From assembly GCA_020848745.1 (NCBI GenBank), contig JADLHM010000110.1, positions 138,688-202,687 on the forward strand: DNA of 64,000 nt, in the 5' to 3' direction. This DNA comes from Deltaproteobacteria bacterium. GTDB lineage: Bacteria; Desulfobacterota; Binatia; UTPRO1. The notes below the pieces were generated by a model. That model was not told where the DNA came from, ran no database searches, and worked only from the letters and a program-made list of their open reading frames with translations. Positions 18,401 through 25,558 of the stretch are shown here, one piece after another; within the stretch, counting starts at the first letter, position 1; every line of letters starts with the position of its first letter. A program made the position numbers and the translations under genes.

Positions 18401-20043
18401 CCCGCGAGACGCCGAACGCGACGAGTCCACGCGCGGATGCGCCCGCCCTTCCACCGGCCGCGCCGGAGACGCCGACCGAGCGACTGCTCGCCGACCTCTG
18501 GAGGCAGATTCTCGGCGTCGAGGTGCGGGCCGCGAGCGACGGGTTCTTCGCCCTCGGCGGCGACTCGCTCGCCGCCCTCCGGCTGGTCGCAGCGGCCCGG
18601 CGCCACGGGCTCGTCCTGACGCCGCACCAGGTCTTCGAGAACCCGACGCTCGCCGCGCTCGCAGGCGTCGCGGTCTCCGCCCCCCCGCCGGCGGAGCAGG
18701 GCATCGTCGTGGGCGACGTCGAGCCGACGCCGATCCAGCGGATGTTCCTTGCCGCCGATCTCCCGCGTCCCGATCACTACAACATGGCGATGCTGCTCGA
18801 GATCGACGGCGGCCTCGAGCCGACGTCGCTGGCGATCGCCGTCGAGCACCTCGTGCGCCACCACGATGCGCTGCGCTTGCGCCTGCGCCGCGACGGGGGG
18901 CGGCCGCGGCTCCTGATCGCCGGCCTCGAAGGGCCGGTGCCGTATGCGCATGTCGATCTCGCCGAGAGCGACCCGCGCGCGGCGGCGGCGGCGATCGAAG
19001 CCGCGGCCCCGAAGGCGCAGGCGAGCTTGGACCTCGAGCGCGGGCCGATCCTGCGCGTGCTGTCCTTCGATCTCGGGCCGGACCGATCCGGCCGGCTGCT
19101 CGTCGTCGTCCATCACCTCGCCTGCGACGCGGCGTCGTGGCCCATCCTGCTCGAGGATCTCGCCGCCGTGTATGCGCAGGTCGAGGAGGGCGCGCCGATC
19201 GTTCTCCCCGCCAAGACGACGTCCTACCGCGCCTGGGCGGCGCGCCTCGCGGCGCGCGCGCGGAGCGAGGCGCCGCGCGACGAGGCGGCCTTCTGGGCCG
19301 ATCAGCGCGTCGCCGCGGGCGCACGTCTGCCCCGGGTGCGCGCGGTCGCGCATCCGGCCGTGGCCGACGTCGCGGTGCACACCGTCGTGCTCGAGGCACC
19401 CGCGAGCGGATGCCTCGCCGCCGTGCTCGCGCGCTCGGGCGCCACCATGGAGACGGCGCTCGTGACCGCGGTTGCGATGGTGGTCGCGGCGGCCGGCGGC
19501 GACGACCGCGTGCCGCTCTACCTGGAACGCCACGGACGGGAGGACGCGATCGGCGAGGTCGACGTCTCGCGGACGGTCGGTTGGTTCACGGCCGTCTTTC
19601 CGCTGTGCGTGCGCGTCGCCGCGAGCCGGTGTCCGGCGGACACGCTCGAGGCGGTCGCGCGCCGGCTCCGGGCGGTGCCCGCCGGCGGCATCGGCTGGGG
19701 GCTCGCCGTGTTCGGCCCCGCCGCCGGCGACGATGCGGCCCGCGACCTCGGCGGTGCGCGCCCGGAGGTCAGCTGCAACTACCTCGGGCGGATCGATCCG
19801 CCGCGGAGCCTCGGCTGGCGCATCGCGCCGGAGTCCACCGGTCCGGAGGTCGGTCCGGGTGGCACACGTCCGACGGCGCTCGACGTGGTCGCCCACGTCG
19901 CGGCGGATCGGTTGCACGTCGCGTGGCACTATGACGCGGTGGCGTACGAGGGCGCCGCGATCGCGGCGCTCGCGGCACGGGCGCTCGACGTGCTCCGTGC
20001 GCTCGCGAGCGGCGCGATCGGAATGGACGGGGAGCCCGTATGA
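15442..20043 (+). CDS. NRPS module C-A-T-E (predicted D-diaminopropionate module)
   Basis: A 1533-residue NRPS starting at ATG 15442 inside the previous gene (8-base overlap). The C domain has an intact HHLIADA (H175, H176, D180). The A domain has TSGSTGVPKG near 640, FDVSLWQ with D682 and W686, NAYGPTECADD, RTGDLGR and Lys980 in LTAHGKVD. Its pocket by manual alignment is D-V-W-E-L-T-A-D-D-K. The carrier site is Ser1042 in LGGDSLA, the form common before E domains. The last domain is an epimerase rather than another C domain: HHLACDA (1224-1230), ERHGRE, VSRTVGWFTAVFP and EVSCNYLGR. No release domain follows, so the D-residue chain needs another enzyme or module for release. Confidence 0.92.
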   Translation: MRDRGARLGALSTEKQALLLRRLTAQAAGVSALAPVPRGAGVNVFRASFAQERLWFLEQVAAGSAAYNVAGAFDAHGRLDLGALRTSLAAVIARHESFRTTFVTMDARPMQVISPVAPVALAVRDVRGVSEPGSALRVEVQREVERPFDPSRGPLLRLLVLALGTERHVVVLTMHHLIADAWSVGILVRELSALYRAAVRGEGLALDAPALQYADYAEWQRRDAGKRWGASATYWRRQLEGAPYPVVAAGDRLAFRGAAVGCDLGAGVTEGLRSLARTSGVTAFAVALAAWKVVVARAAALDDVTVLSPVANRERSEFAAIIGFFVNLVALRTRLDDDPSVAELVRRVGGVVRDALRHQALPFELVLGELGVDRTLARPPLSPFAFALERPVDDAIDLPDVRLTGWPLETRTSRTDLALILVEREAPAQWSARLEYDRGLHDAEGARGLLADFRTCLAGFGADPTRRISELLARGALPPPTVADPATVWGRFLVQAATSPHAVAVRAAARVVTYEGLRERALALAARLGGAGIDRGDVVAFAGARGPAWVGALLGIWGAGGVYLPLDPRWPTARVRDVLERSGARAVLCDGAIPEPSLDGSGRKLIRLDAVAARDPDASGGAVPGPRRGDVAYVLYTSGSTGVPKGALIEHAGLVNHLDAKVALLGLAAGDRVAQTAPTTFDVSLWQCLAPLLVGAEVVVLDDAAATDPAALPAVVARYDITVLELVPSVLQLVIGAVEAGETPLAGLRWLLVTGEALSPALCRRWLARHPAIPLVNAYGPTECADDVTHHVVRTAPPADAARVPIGAPIPGMSVFILDERLVPVAPGDVGEICVSGIGVGRGYYDDPARTAAAFVEPTGPAAVALPRFYRTGDLGRRLSDGTFEWLGRLDAQVKLGGVRVEPEEVEAVLTMHPAVRRAAVVAMPADAPSRLVAHVEADAGPEDALAARLRDWAAERLPAAMVPAVVAVRAALPLTAHGKVDRRALARETPNATSPRADAPALPPAAPETPTERLLADLWRQILGVEVRAASDGFFALGGDSLAALRLVAAARRHGLVLTPHQVFENPTLAALAGVAVSAPPPAEQGIVVGDVEPTPIQRMFLAADLPRPDHYNMAMLLEIDGGLEPTSLAIAVEHLVRHHDALRLRLRRDGGRPRLLIAGLEGPVPYAHVDLAESDPRAAAAAIEAAAPKAQASLDLERGPILRVLSFDLGPDRSGRLLVVVHHLACDAASWPILLEDLAAVYAQVEEGAPIVLPAKTTSYRAWAARLAARARSEAPRDEAAFWADQRVAAGARLPRVRAVAHPAVADVAVHTVVLEAPASGCLAAVLARSGATMETALVTAVAMVVAAAGGDDRVPLYLERHGREDAIGEVDVSRTVGWFTAVFPLCVRVAASRCPADTLEAVARRLRAVPAGGIGWGLAVFGPAAGDDAARDLGGARPEVSCNYLGRIDPPRSLGWRIAPESTGPEVGPGGTRPTALDVVAHVAADRLHVAWHYDAVAYEGAAIAALAARALDVLRALASGAIGMDGEPV

Positions 20044-21146
20044 CGGAAGGCATTCTCGCGGCGATCGGCCGCACCCCGCTCGTCGCGCTGCGCCGGCTCG
20101 TCTCCGAGGCGCCGTTCCGGATCTTCGCGAAGCTCGAGGCCTGCAACCCCGGCGGCAGCATCAAGGATCGCGCGGCGCTCGGGCTCCTCGAGGGGGCGCG
20201 GCGCGCCGGGCGCATCCGCCCCGGAACCGTCGTGGTCGAGTCGAGCTCCGGCAACATGGGGATCGGTCTCGCGCAGGCGTGCGCGGTGCTCGGGCTCCGC
20301 TTCGTCTGCGTCGTGGACGTGCGCACGACGGCGCAGAACATCGCGATCATGCGTGCCTACGGCGCGGAGATCGAGGTCGTGGATACGCCGGACCCGAACG
20401 GCGGCGGCTTCCTGCGCGCGCGGATCGCACGCGTCCGGGCGCTCGTCGACCGCCTGCCCGACGCGTTCTGGCCCGACCAGTACGGCAACGTGGACAACGC
20501 CCTCGCGCATCGTCGGACGATGCACGAGATCGTGACCGCGCTCGACGGCAGGCTCGACGTGCTCTTCTGTCCGACCAGCACGTGCGGGACGATCCGCGGC
20601 TGCGCGGAGTACGCGCGCGAGCACGGCCTCGCGACGACCATCGTCGCGGTCGACGCGGTCGGCAGCGTGATCTTCGGCCCCGCGGGCGCGAGCCCCGACA
20701 TGGCGGCGCCCGTACGCTTGATCCCTGGTCATGGCGCGGCCCTGCGGCCGGCGCTCTTCCGCGACGACGTCGCCGACGCGTGCGTGCACGTCTCCGACCT
20801 GGAGTGTGTGACGGGGTGTCGCCGGCTCGTCGCCCGGGAGGGGATTCTCGCGGGCGGCTCGTCCGGCGCCGCGGTGATGGCGATCGAGCGCCTTCGCGAT
20901 CGCATCGCGGGCGACGCGACGGTCGTGGCGATCTTCCCGGACCGCGGTGAGCGGTACCTCGACACCATCTATTGCGACGCGTGGGTCGAGCGGCACTTCG
21001 GTGTGCTGCCGGCGTCCGAGGCAGGAGCGCTCGGGGATCCCATGGCGGCGCATGCGGCGGCGCCGACCGGACGACGACGCCCCGTGGCGCTGCGCCCGCC
21101 CGAGCGTGCGGCGGCCGGGATCCGGGCTGCGGCGGGAACGACGTGA
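20040..21146 (+). CDS. sbnA: SbnA-like PLP enzyme for 2,3-diaminopropionate biosynthesis
   Basis: A 368-residue fold-type II PLP enzyme of the cysteine-synthase superfamily. Schiff-base Lys42 lies in NPGGSIKDRAAL, the substrate loop is ESSSGNMGIGL and the phosphate loop is PTSTCGTIRG. The SbnA group condenses O-phospho-L-serine with L-glutamate to give N-(1-amino-1-carboxyethyl)glutamate, the precursor of L-2,3-diaminopropionate. Ordinary cysteine synthases instead show TSGNTG in the loop. The assignment is strengthened by the SbnB-like gene coupled directly downstream (GTGA overlap) and the NRPS coupled directly upstream (ATGA overlap). The C-terminal ~30 residues are Ala/Arg-rich and probably disordered. 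Confidence 0.9.
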   Translation: MTEGILAAIGRTPLVALRRLVSEAPFRIFAKLEACNPGGSIKDRAALGLLEGARRAGRIRPGTVVVESSSGNMGIGLAQACAVLGLRFVCVVDVRTTAQNIAIMRAYGAEIEVVDTPDPNGGGFLRARIARVRALVDRLPDAFWPDQYGNVDNALAHRRTMHEIVTALDGRLDVLFCPTSTCGTIRGCAEYAREHGLATTIVAVDAVGSVIFGPAGASPDMAAPVRLIPGHGAALRPALFRDDVADACVHVSDLECVTGCRRLVAREGILAGGSSGAAVMAIERLRDRIAGDATVVAIFPDRGERYLDTIYCDAWVERHFGVLPASEAGALGDPMAAHAAAPTGRRRPVALRPPERAAAGIRAAAGTT

Positions 21147-22150
21147 GCACGGGGGGCGACATCCTGATCGTGCCGGCCGCCGACGTCGCCGGGATCCTCG
21201 AGGGTGAGGCTGCGACCCTCATGGCGATCGTCGCCGCGGCGTATGCGGCCCATCGCCGCGGCGAGACCGTCGTGCCGCGCTCGTGCTTCCTCCGATTCCC
21301 CGGTGGACGCAATCGCGCGATCGCGCTGCCGGCGTATCTCGGCGGCGAGGTCGGGGTTGCGGGGATCAAATGGATCGCATCGTTCCCCGCAAACCTCGCG
21401 TGGGGGCAGGCGCGCGCCTCGGGGCTCGTCGTGCTCAACTCGCCCGCCACCGGCCGGCCGTACGCGGTGATCGAGGGCGCGCTCGTGAGCGCACAGCGCA
21501 CGGCGGCGAGCGCCGCCCTGGCCGCGCAGGCGCTGCACGCGGGCCTTCCGCCCGTGCGGGTTGGGCTCCTCGGGTGCGGCGCGATCAACTTCGAGACGCT
21601 GCGCTTTCTCCTCGCGGTGTGGCCGGGCATCACGCAGGTCCTCCTGACCGACCTGAGCGCGGCGCGCGCGGCGGCGTTCGCGGCGCGTGCGCGCGCGCGC
21701 TTTCCGCGGGTCACGTGCGAGATCGCGAGCGATTGGCGCATGCTGCTCGCCGACTGCCCGCTCGTCTCGATCGCGACGACCGCGACGACGCCCTACATCG
21801 ACGCGTTGCCGCGGGGCGCGTTGCGTACGATCGTGCATCTCTCGCTCCGCGACCTCGCGGCGGAGGTGGTGCTGGCCGCCGACAACGTCGTCGACGACGC
21901 GGATCACGTCTGTCGTGCGGAAACGTCGCTGCATCTCGCCGCGCGCGCGACCCGCGGGCGCGCGTTCATTCGCTGTACGCTCGCCGACGTGCTCGCGGGA
22001 ATCGCCGCGCCGAAACGGACCGATGACTCGTGCACCGTCTTCAGCCCGTTCGGGCTCGGGATCCTCGACATCGCGGTCGCGAATTTCGTATGGGAGCGCG
22101 CAGAGGCGTGCGGCAAAGGGACGCGACTCCCCTTCGCGAGCCCCGCATGA
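21143..22150 (+). CDS. sbnB: SbnB-like dehydrogenase (ornithine cyclodeaminase family) releasing 2,3-diaminopropionate
   Basis: A 335-residue member of the ornithine cyclodeaminase/mu-crystallin family. The SbnB branch oxidatively splits the SbnA product with NAD to yield L-2,3-diaminopropionate and 2-oxoglutarate. Seen here: the N-terminal substrate region with GIKWIASFPANLAWG, the central SAQRTAASAALAA and the Rossmann loop VGLLGCGAINFETL (about 135-150). The GTG start at 21143 overlaps the SbnA stop and is preferred over in-frame starts further upstream, which would extend far into SbnA. The next gene starts in its stop codon (ATGA). Supply of Dap to the two NRPS A domains is the obvious role. 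Confidence 0.9.
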   Translation: MSTGGDILIVPAADVAGILEGEAATLMAIVAAAYAAHRRGETVVPRSCFLRFPGGRNRAIALPAYLGGEVGVAGIKWIASFPANLAWGQARASGLVVLNSPATGRPYAVIEGALVSAQRTAASAALAAQALHAGLPPVRVGLLGCGAINFETLRFLLAVWPGITQVLLTDLSAARAAAFAARARARFPRVTCEIASDWRMLLADCPLVSIATTATTPYIDALPRGALRTIVHLSLRDLAAEVVLAADNVVDDADHVCRAETSLHLAARATRGRAFIRCTLADVLAGIAAPKRTDDSCTVFSPFGLGILDIAVANFVWERAEACGKGTRLPFASPA

Positions 22151-23880
22151 GCACGCCGCTCGACGGAGGGTGCATGCCGCGCAGTGTGGAGCCGTTGGCC
22201 GTGGCGACGGTCGGTGTGTTGCTGTGGCTGGTCGCGGCGACCGGGCCGGCGACGGCGGTCGCTGCGGGCGACACCGTCGACCGCCGGCCGCGGCGCGAGG
22301 ACCACGGCGCGCTCGTGGTGCTCGACGTCTACGGGACCTACGAGGAGATGGGACGGCAGCAGGTCGCGCTCCTCGGCGACGAGGCGCGCGCCGTGCGCGA
22401 CCTCTACGCCGACCGATGGAGCGGGCTGGTGCGGTCGCAGGGCGTGCTCGGCCGCTTCGTCGACGCCATCGTGTTCCCGGTGTGGACCGGGTTCGGGCGG
22501 TGGCGTGAAGACAGCGGGTTCTACGACGAAGCGGCGGGGATGGCGCGCGCGCTCGGCGCCGCGGGTGCGGCGGACGGCATGCGGCTCCTCTACGGCGGGG
22601 TCTTCGGCGGCGGGTCGACGGTGTTCGCGGCGACGCGCGGCGCGACCGTCGACGGCCGCGCCCTCATCGGCCGGAACGTCGACTGGTCGGACGACGGCGG
22701 CCGCCGCCGGCCCGTCGTCACGCGCTACCACCCCGTGAACGGTGATCTGCCGCACCTCACCGCCTCGTGGCCGCTCGTGATCGTGCCGATCGTCGGCGTC
22801 AACGCGGCGGGGCTCGCGATCTCGATCAACTTCTTCGACGCCGACGTCATGATGGGGCTTGGCTTCCCCCGGCTTCTCTATCGGCGCGTGCTGCAGCGCG
22901 CACGCACGGTGGAGGAAGCGCTCGCGCTCCTCGCCGACGACGGCAATCGCGGCGGCGCCGGCATGCTGGTGCTCGCCGACGCCGAGGGGGCGCTGGCGCT
23001 CGCGGAGTGCACGGCGAAGCACTGCGCAGCGCTGCGGCCGGGCGAGGACTGGCTCGCCCACAGCAACCACGCGCGCACGCCCGAGATGCGCGCGCACGAC
23101 GAGGGGCGGACGGCCGACTCCGACCGACGGCTCGCCGCGATGGAGGCCGCGGTGCGGGGGCGGCTCGGAGCGATCGATCCCGGGGCGGCGGCGGCGATCC
23201 TGCGCGACCGCTCGAACACGGCGTTCATCAACGATTCCACGGTGGCGAACCTGCGCGTCCTGAACGCCGTCGTCGTCGATCCGCGGGCGCGGCTCGTGTG
23301 GCACGGTACGACCCAGCAGCCGTTGGCGCCGTTCGGCGCGTTCCTGCCGCTCGCGGTCGACGGGGACGCGCCCGGGGCGGCGGCGCCGATCGCCGCCGAT
23401 CCGCGGCTCGCCGGTCCGGTGCTCGCGCGCGAGCGCGAGGTGGTGGCCGGGATGCGGCAGGCGCTCCGGCTCTTCGAGGGCGGGCGCGTCGGCGACGCGG
23501 GCGCGATCTGGGACCGCTTCGCCGGCGAGCCGGCGACGGGCCTCGAGCCGCATCGACTCGCCTGGGCGCGGGCGCGTGTGCGCTGGGCGACGGGGCGGCT
23601 CGCCGATGCCGACACGCTCCTCGCCACGGCCGACGACGACGGCGCCCCGTTCGAGGTGCGAGCGTACGCGCGGGTCGCACGCGGGCTCGTCGCCGATCGG
23701 CGCGGCGCGCGCGCGGACGCGCTGCGGTGGTACCGGGCGGCGGACGCGTATCTCGCGGCGCATCCCGCGTACGACGCGCCGCTCCTGATCGAGCCGTTGC
23801 GGCGCGCGATCCGGACGGGGCTCGCCGCGCCCGCGACCGCCATGCCGGCGATGCCCGATCTGCAGAACATTCCACGATGA
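22147..23880 (+). CDS. Exported C45/Ntn-hydrolase-like protein with C-terminal helical repeats
   Basis: A 577-residue protein coupled (ATGA) to sbnB. A signal sequence or membrane anchor (about 15-42, ending ATAVAAG) sends it across the inner membrane. Residues about 60-430 resemble the C45 autoproteolytic acyltransferase/hydrolase family: an N-terminal YEEMGRQQ region, then a block with GGGSTVFAAT, TVDGRALIGRNVDW and VGVNAAGLAISINFF. In the family the nucleophile is a Cys in a GCSS-like turn; here the turn is GGST (155-158), so Cys is absent and Ser157 or Thr158 would have to serve. The last ~150 residues look like TPR-type helices. Possible roles: trimming the acyl chain of the exported product, as PvdQ does for pyoverdine, or self-protection. 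Confidence 0.72.
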   Translation: MSTPLDGGCMPRSVEPLAVATVGVLLWLVAATGPATAVAAGDTVDRRPRREDHGALVVLDVYGTYEEMGRQQVALLGDEARAVRDLYADRWSGLVRSQGVLGRFVDAIVFPVWTGFGRWREDSGFYDEAAGMARALGAAGAADGMRLLYGGVFGGGSTVFAATRGATVDGRALIGRNVDWSDDGGRRRPVVTRYHPVNGDLPHLTASWPLVIVPIVGVNAAGLAISINFFDADVMMGLGFPRLLYRRVLQRARTVEEALALLADDGNRGGAGMLVLADAEGALALAECTAKHCAALRPGEDWLAHSNHARTPEMRAHDEGRTADSDRRLAAMEAAVRGRLGAIDPGAAAAILRDRSNTAFINDSTVANLRVLNAVVVDPRARLVWHGTTQQPLAPFGAFLPLAVDGDAPGAAAPIAADPRLAGPVLAREREVVAGMRQALRLFEGGRVGDAGAIWDRFAGEPATGLEPHRLAWARARVRWATGRLADADTLLATADDDGAPFEVRAYARVARGLVADRRGARADALRWYRAADAYLAAHPAYDAPLLIEPLRRAIRTGLAAPATAMPAMPDLQNIPR

Positions 23881-23896
23881 GGGAGGCGTCTGGCCG

Positions 23897-24718
23897 ATGA
23901 AGCGTTGGGTGCGAGCGATGGGAGGGGCGGCCGCGGCGGCGGCGATGGCGATCGACGCGTGGGCGGCGCTCGACCCGCGCATACCGATCGATCCCGCAGC
24001 GATCCTCGACGCGCGCCGCCGGCTCTACGCGAGCACGTACACGTGGTCCGACCAGCACCAGATCCTGCGGGTCACCACCTGGGATGCGGCGGCGCGAAGC
24101 CACCAGCGGACCGTCGAGCTCTTCGAGCGTCGCTACGCCGACGGCGCGCGCAAGGTTCTGCTCGGCTTCCTCGCGCCGGACGAGGTGAAGGGGATGGCCG
24201 TGCTCTCGCAGGAGCGCGCCGGCGGGACGCCGGAGCGCTGGCTCTATCTGCCACGGCAGCGCCGGGCCCGGCGGTTCGCCGGCCAGATGCGGGACGAGGG
24301 CATGCTCGGCACCGACCTCACCGCGGCGGAGCTGGATCTCCTGCGCGACTCGCTCGGGTGGAGCGGCGCGGCGGTGCGTCCGACCCTCCACGGCGCGGAG
24401 CGCCTCGGCGACGTCGAGGCGTACGCGCTCGACGTCGTACGGGTCGGGGGATACGAGCGGGTGCGCGTGTGGATCGGCGCCGCCGATCTCGTCCTCCGCC
24501 AACTCGAGCTCTACGGCACGGAGCCGGCCGCGTTGAAACGCATCCGACAGAGCGACGTGCGCTTCGTCGGCCGCGTGCCGATGCCGGGTCGCGTCGAGGT
24601 CGAGAACCCGCGCGCCGGCACCCGATCGCTCTTCGAGCTCGTCGAGGCCGAGGTCGACGCCGGCTTCTCCGACGACGTCTTCAGCCTGCCGCTGCTCGCG
24701 ATGCCGAAGAAGGAATGA
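23897..24718 (+). CDS. LolA-like outer-membrane lipoprotein-sorting family protein
   Basis: A 273-residue periplasmic protein with a signal peptide (about 1-23, ending IDAWA). The body matches the LolA-like fold family often annotated 'outer membrane lipoprotein-sorting protein': YTWSDQHQILRVTTWDA, VLLGFLAPDEVKGMAVL, RWLYLPRQRRARRFAG, an acidic DLTAAELD segment and the C-terminal EVDAGFSDDVFSLPLL. These proteins bind lipid or lipidated cargo in a hydrophobic barrel and often accompany MacB/LolCDE-like or RND exporters. Its place 16 bases after the hydrolase and before the carrier-activating enzyme makes it a candidate periplasmic chaperone for the acylated product. Specific cargo is inferred. 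Confidence 0.8.
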   Translation: MKRWVRAMGGAAAAAAMAIDAWAALDPRIPIDPAAILDARRRLYASTYTWSDQHQILRVTTWDAAARSHQRTVELFERRYADGARKVLLGFLAPDEVKGMAVLSQERAGGTPERWLYLPRQRRARRFAGQMRDEGMLGTDLTAAELDLLRDSLGWSGAAVRPTLHGAERLGDVEAYALDVVRVGGYERVRVWIGAADLVLRQLELYGTEPAALKRIRQSDVRFVGRVPMPGRVEVENPRAGTRSLFELVEAEVDAGFSDDVFSLPLLAMPKKE

Positions 24719-24722
24719 CCGG

Positions 24723-25448
24723 ATGCCCGGCCCGCTGCCCTCCTGGTGCGCGATCGTTCCGACGCCGTTTCCCGACGTCCGCGTTCACCGCCTCGACGTC
24801 GCCGCCGCGCGCGGGGACTACGCGCGCCTCGCGCCGGTCCTCACGAGGCCCGAGCGGGAGCGCGCCGCGCTCTTTCGGGTGAGCGACGACCGCATCCGCT
24901 TCGTCGTGACGCGCGCCGCGCTGCGCCTGCTGCTCGCGGAGGCCGGGCTCGGCCCTCCGGAGGCGCTCGCGATCGTCGCCGACGCGAACGGCAAGCCGGC
25001 GCTCCGGCGCTCGTCGCCGCTCCGCTTCAACGTCGCGCACTCGGGCGAGGTGGCGCTGATCGCGCTTGCCGACGGTCGCGACGTGGGCGTCGACGTCGAG
25101 GTGGTCCGCGCGCGCGACGATCTCCACGGCGTCGCCGCACGCTTCTTCGCGGTCTCGGAGATCGAGGCGCTCGGGCGCCTCGCGGGCGCGGCGTACGCGG
25201 CGGCGTTCCATCGCTGCTGGGCGCGGAAGGAGGCGTGCGTGAAGGCCGCGGGCGCCGGGCTCCGCGCGCCGCTCGCGGCGGTGGTGGTGGGCATCGAGCC
25301 GCGTCCGGGCAGGTGGGCGGCGACGGTGGCGCGCGGCGGAGCGCCACGCGCGTTCGAGCTCGCCGACGTCGCGGCGCGGCCCGGATACGCCGCGGCGGTG
25401 GCGGTCGAGGCGCCGGCCGCACGGGTGGACTCCCCCCAGCGTCCGTAG
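24723..25448 (+). CDS. Sfp-type 4'-phosphopantetheinyl transferase
   Basis: A 241-residue enzyme that would convert the three carrier domains of the cluster (Ser630, Ser1439 and Ser1042 of their proteins) from apo to holo form with coenzyme A. It has the family's motifs: FNVAHSGEVALIALA (about 102-116), GVDVEVV with the Mg-binding Asp and Glu (about 121-127) and the signature CWARKEACVKAAGAGL (about 163-180). It begins 4 bases after the preceding stop and is the last gene of the run, followed by a strong hairpin. Ending the operon with its own PPTase makes the cluster self-sufficient for carrier activation. Confidence 0.93.
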   Translation: MPGPLPSWCAIVPTPFPDVRVHRLDVAAARGDYARLAPVLTRPERERAALFRVSDDRIRFVVTRAALRLLLAEAGLGPPEALAIVADANGKPALRRSSPLRFNVAHSGEVALIALADGRDVGVDVEVVRARDDLHGVAARFFAVSEIEALGRLAGAAYAAAFHRCWARKEACVKAAGAGLRAPLAAVVVGIEPRPGRWAATVARGGAPRAFELADVAARPGYAAAVAVEAPAARVDSPQRP

Positions 25449-25451
25449 ATC

Positions 25452-25470
25452 TCCGGCGCCCGGCGCCGGA
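25452..25470 (+). terminator. GC-rich hairpin after the cluster
   Basis: TCCGGCGCCCGGCGCCGGA is a 9-bp perfect inverted repeat around one central base, beginning 3 bases after the PPTase stop. There is no following T-run, so it would be a weak or factor-assisted terminator. It marks a natural 3' limit of the cluster. Confidence 0.45.
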
Positions 25471-25558
25471 AACGAGCGCCGCCGCTGTCGGGCGTACCGA
25501 ACGCGCCGGCGCAGCGATACCCGTGCGCGGCGACGCGTGACCGTGCTAGTGGGGAAGC

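Noticed and set aside
19000-20043. Possible second condensation domain at the NRPS end
   Set aside because: ERHGRE, VSRTVGWF and NYLGR motifs identify an epimerization domain.
20040-22150. Staphyloferrin-B-type siderophore locus
   Set aside because: Only SbnA and SbnB homologues are present; no IucA/IucC-type NIS synthetases, SbnG or receptor, so Dap supply to the NRPS is the better reading.
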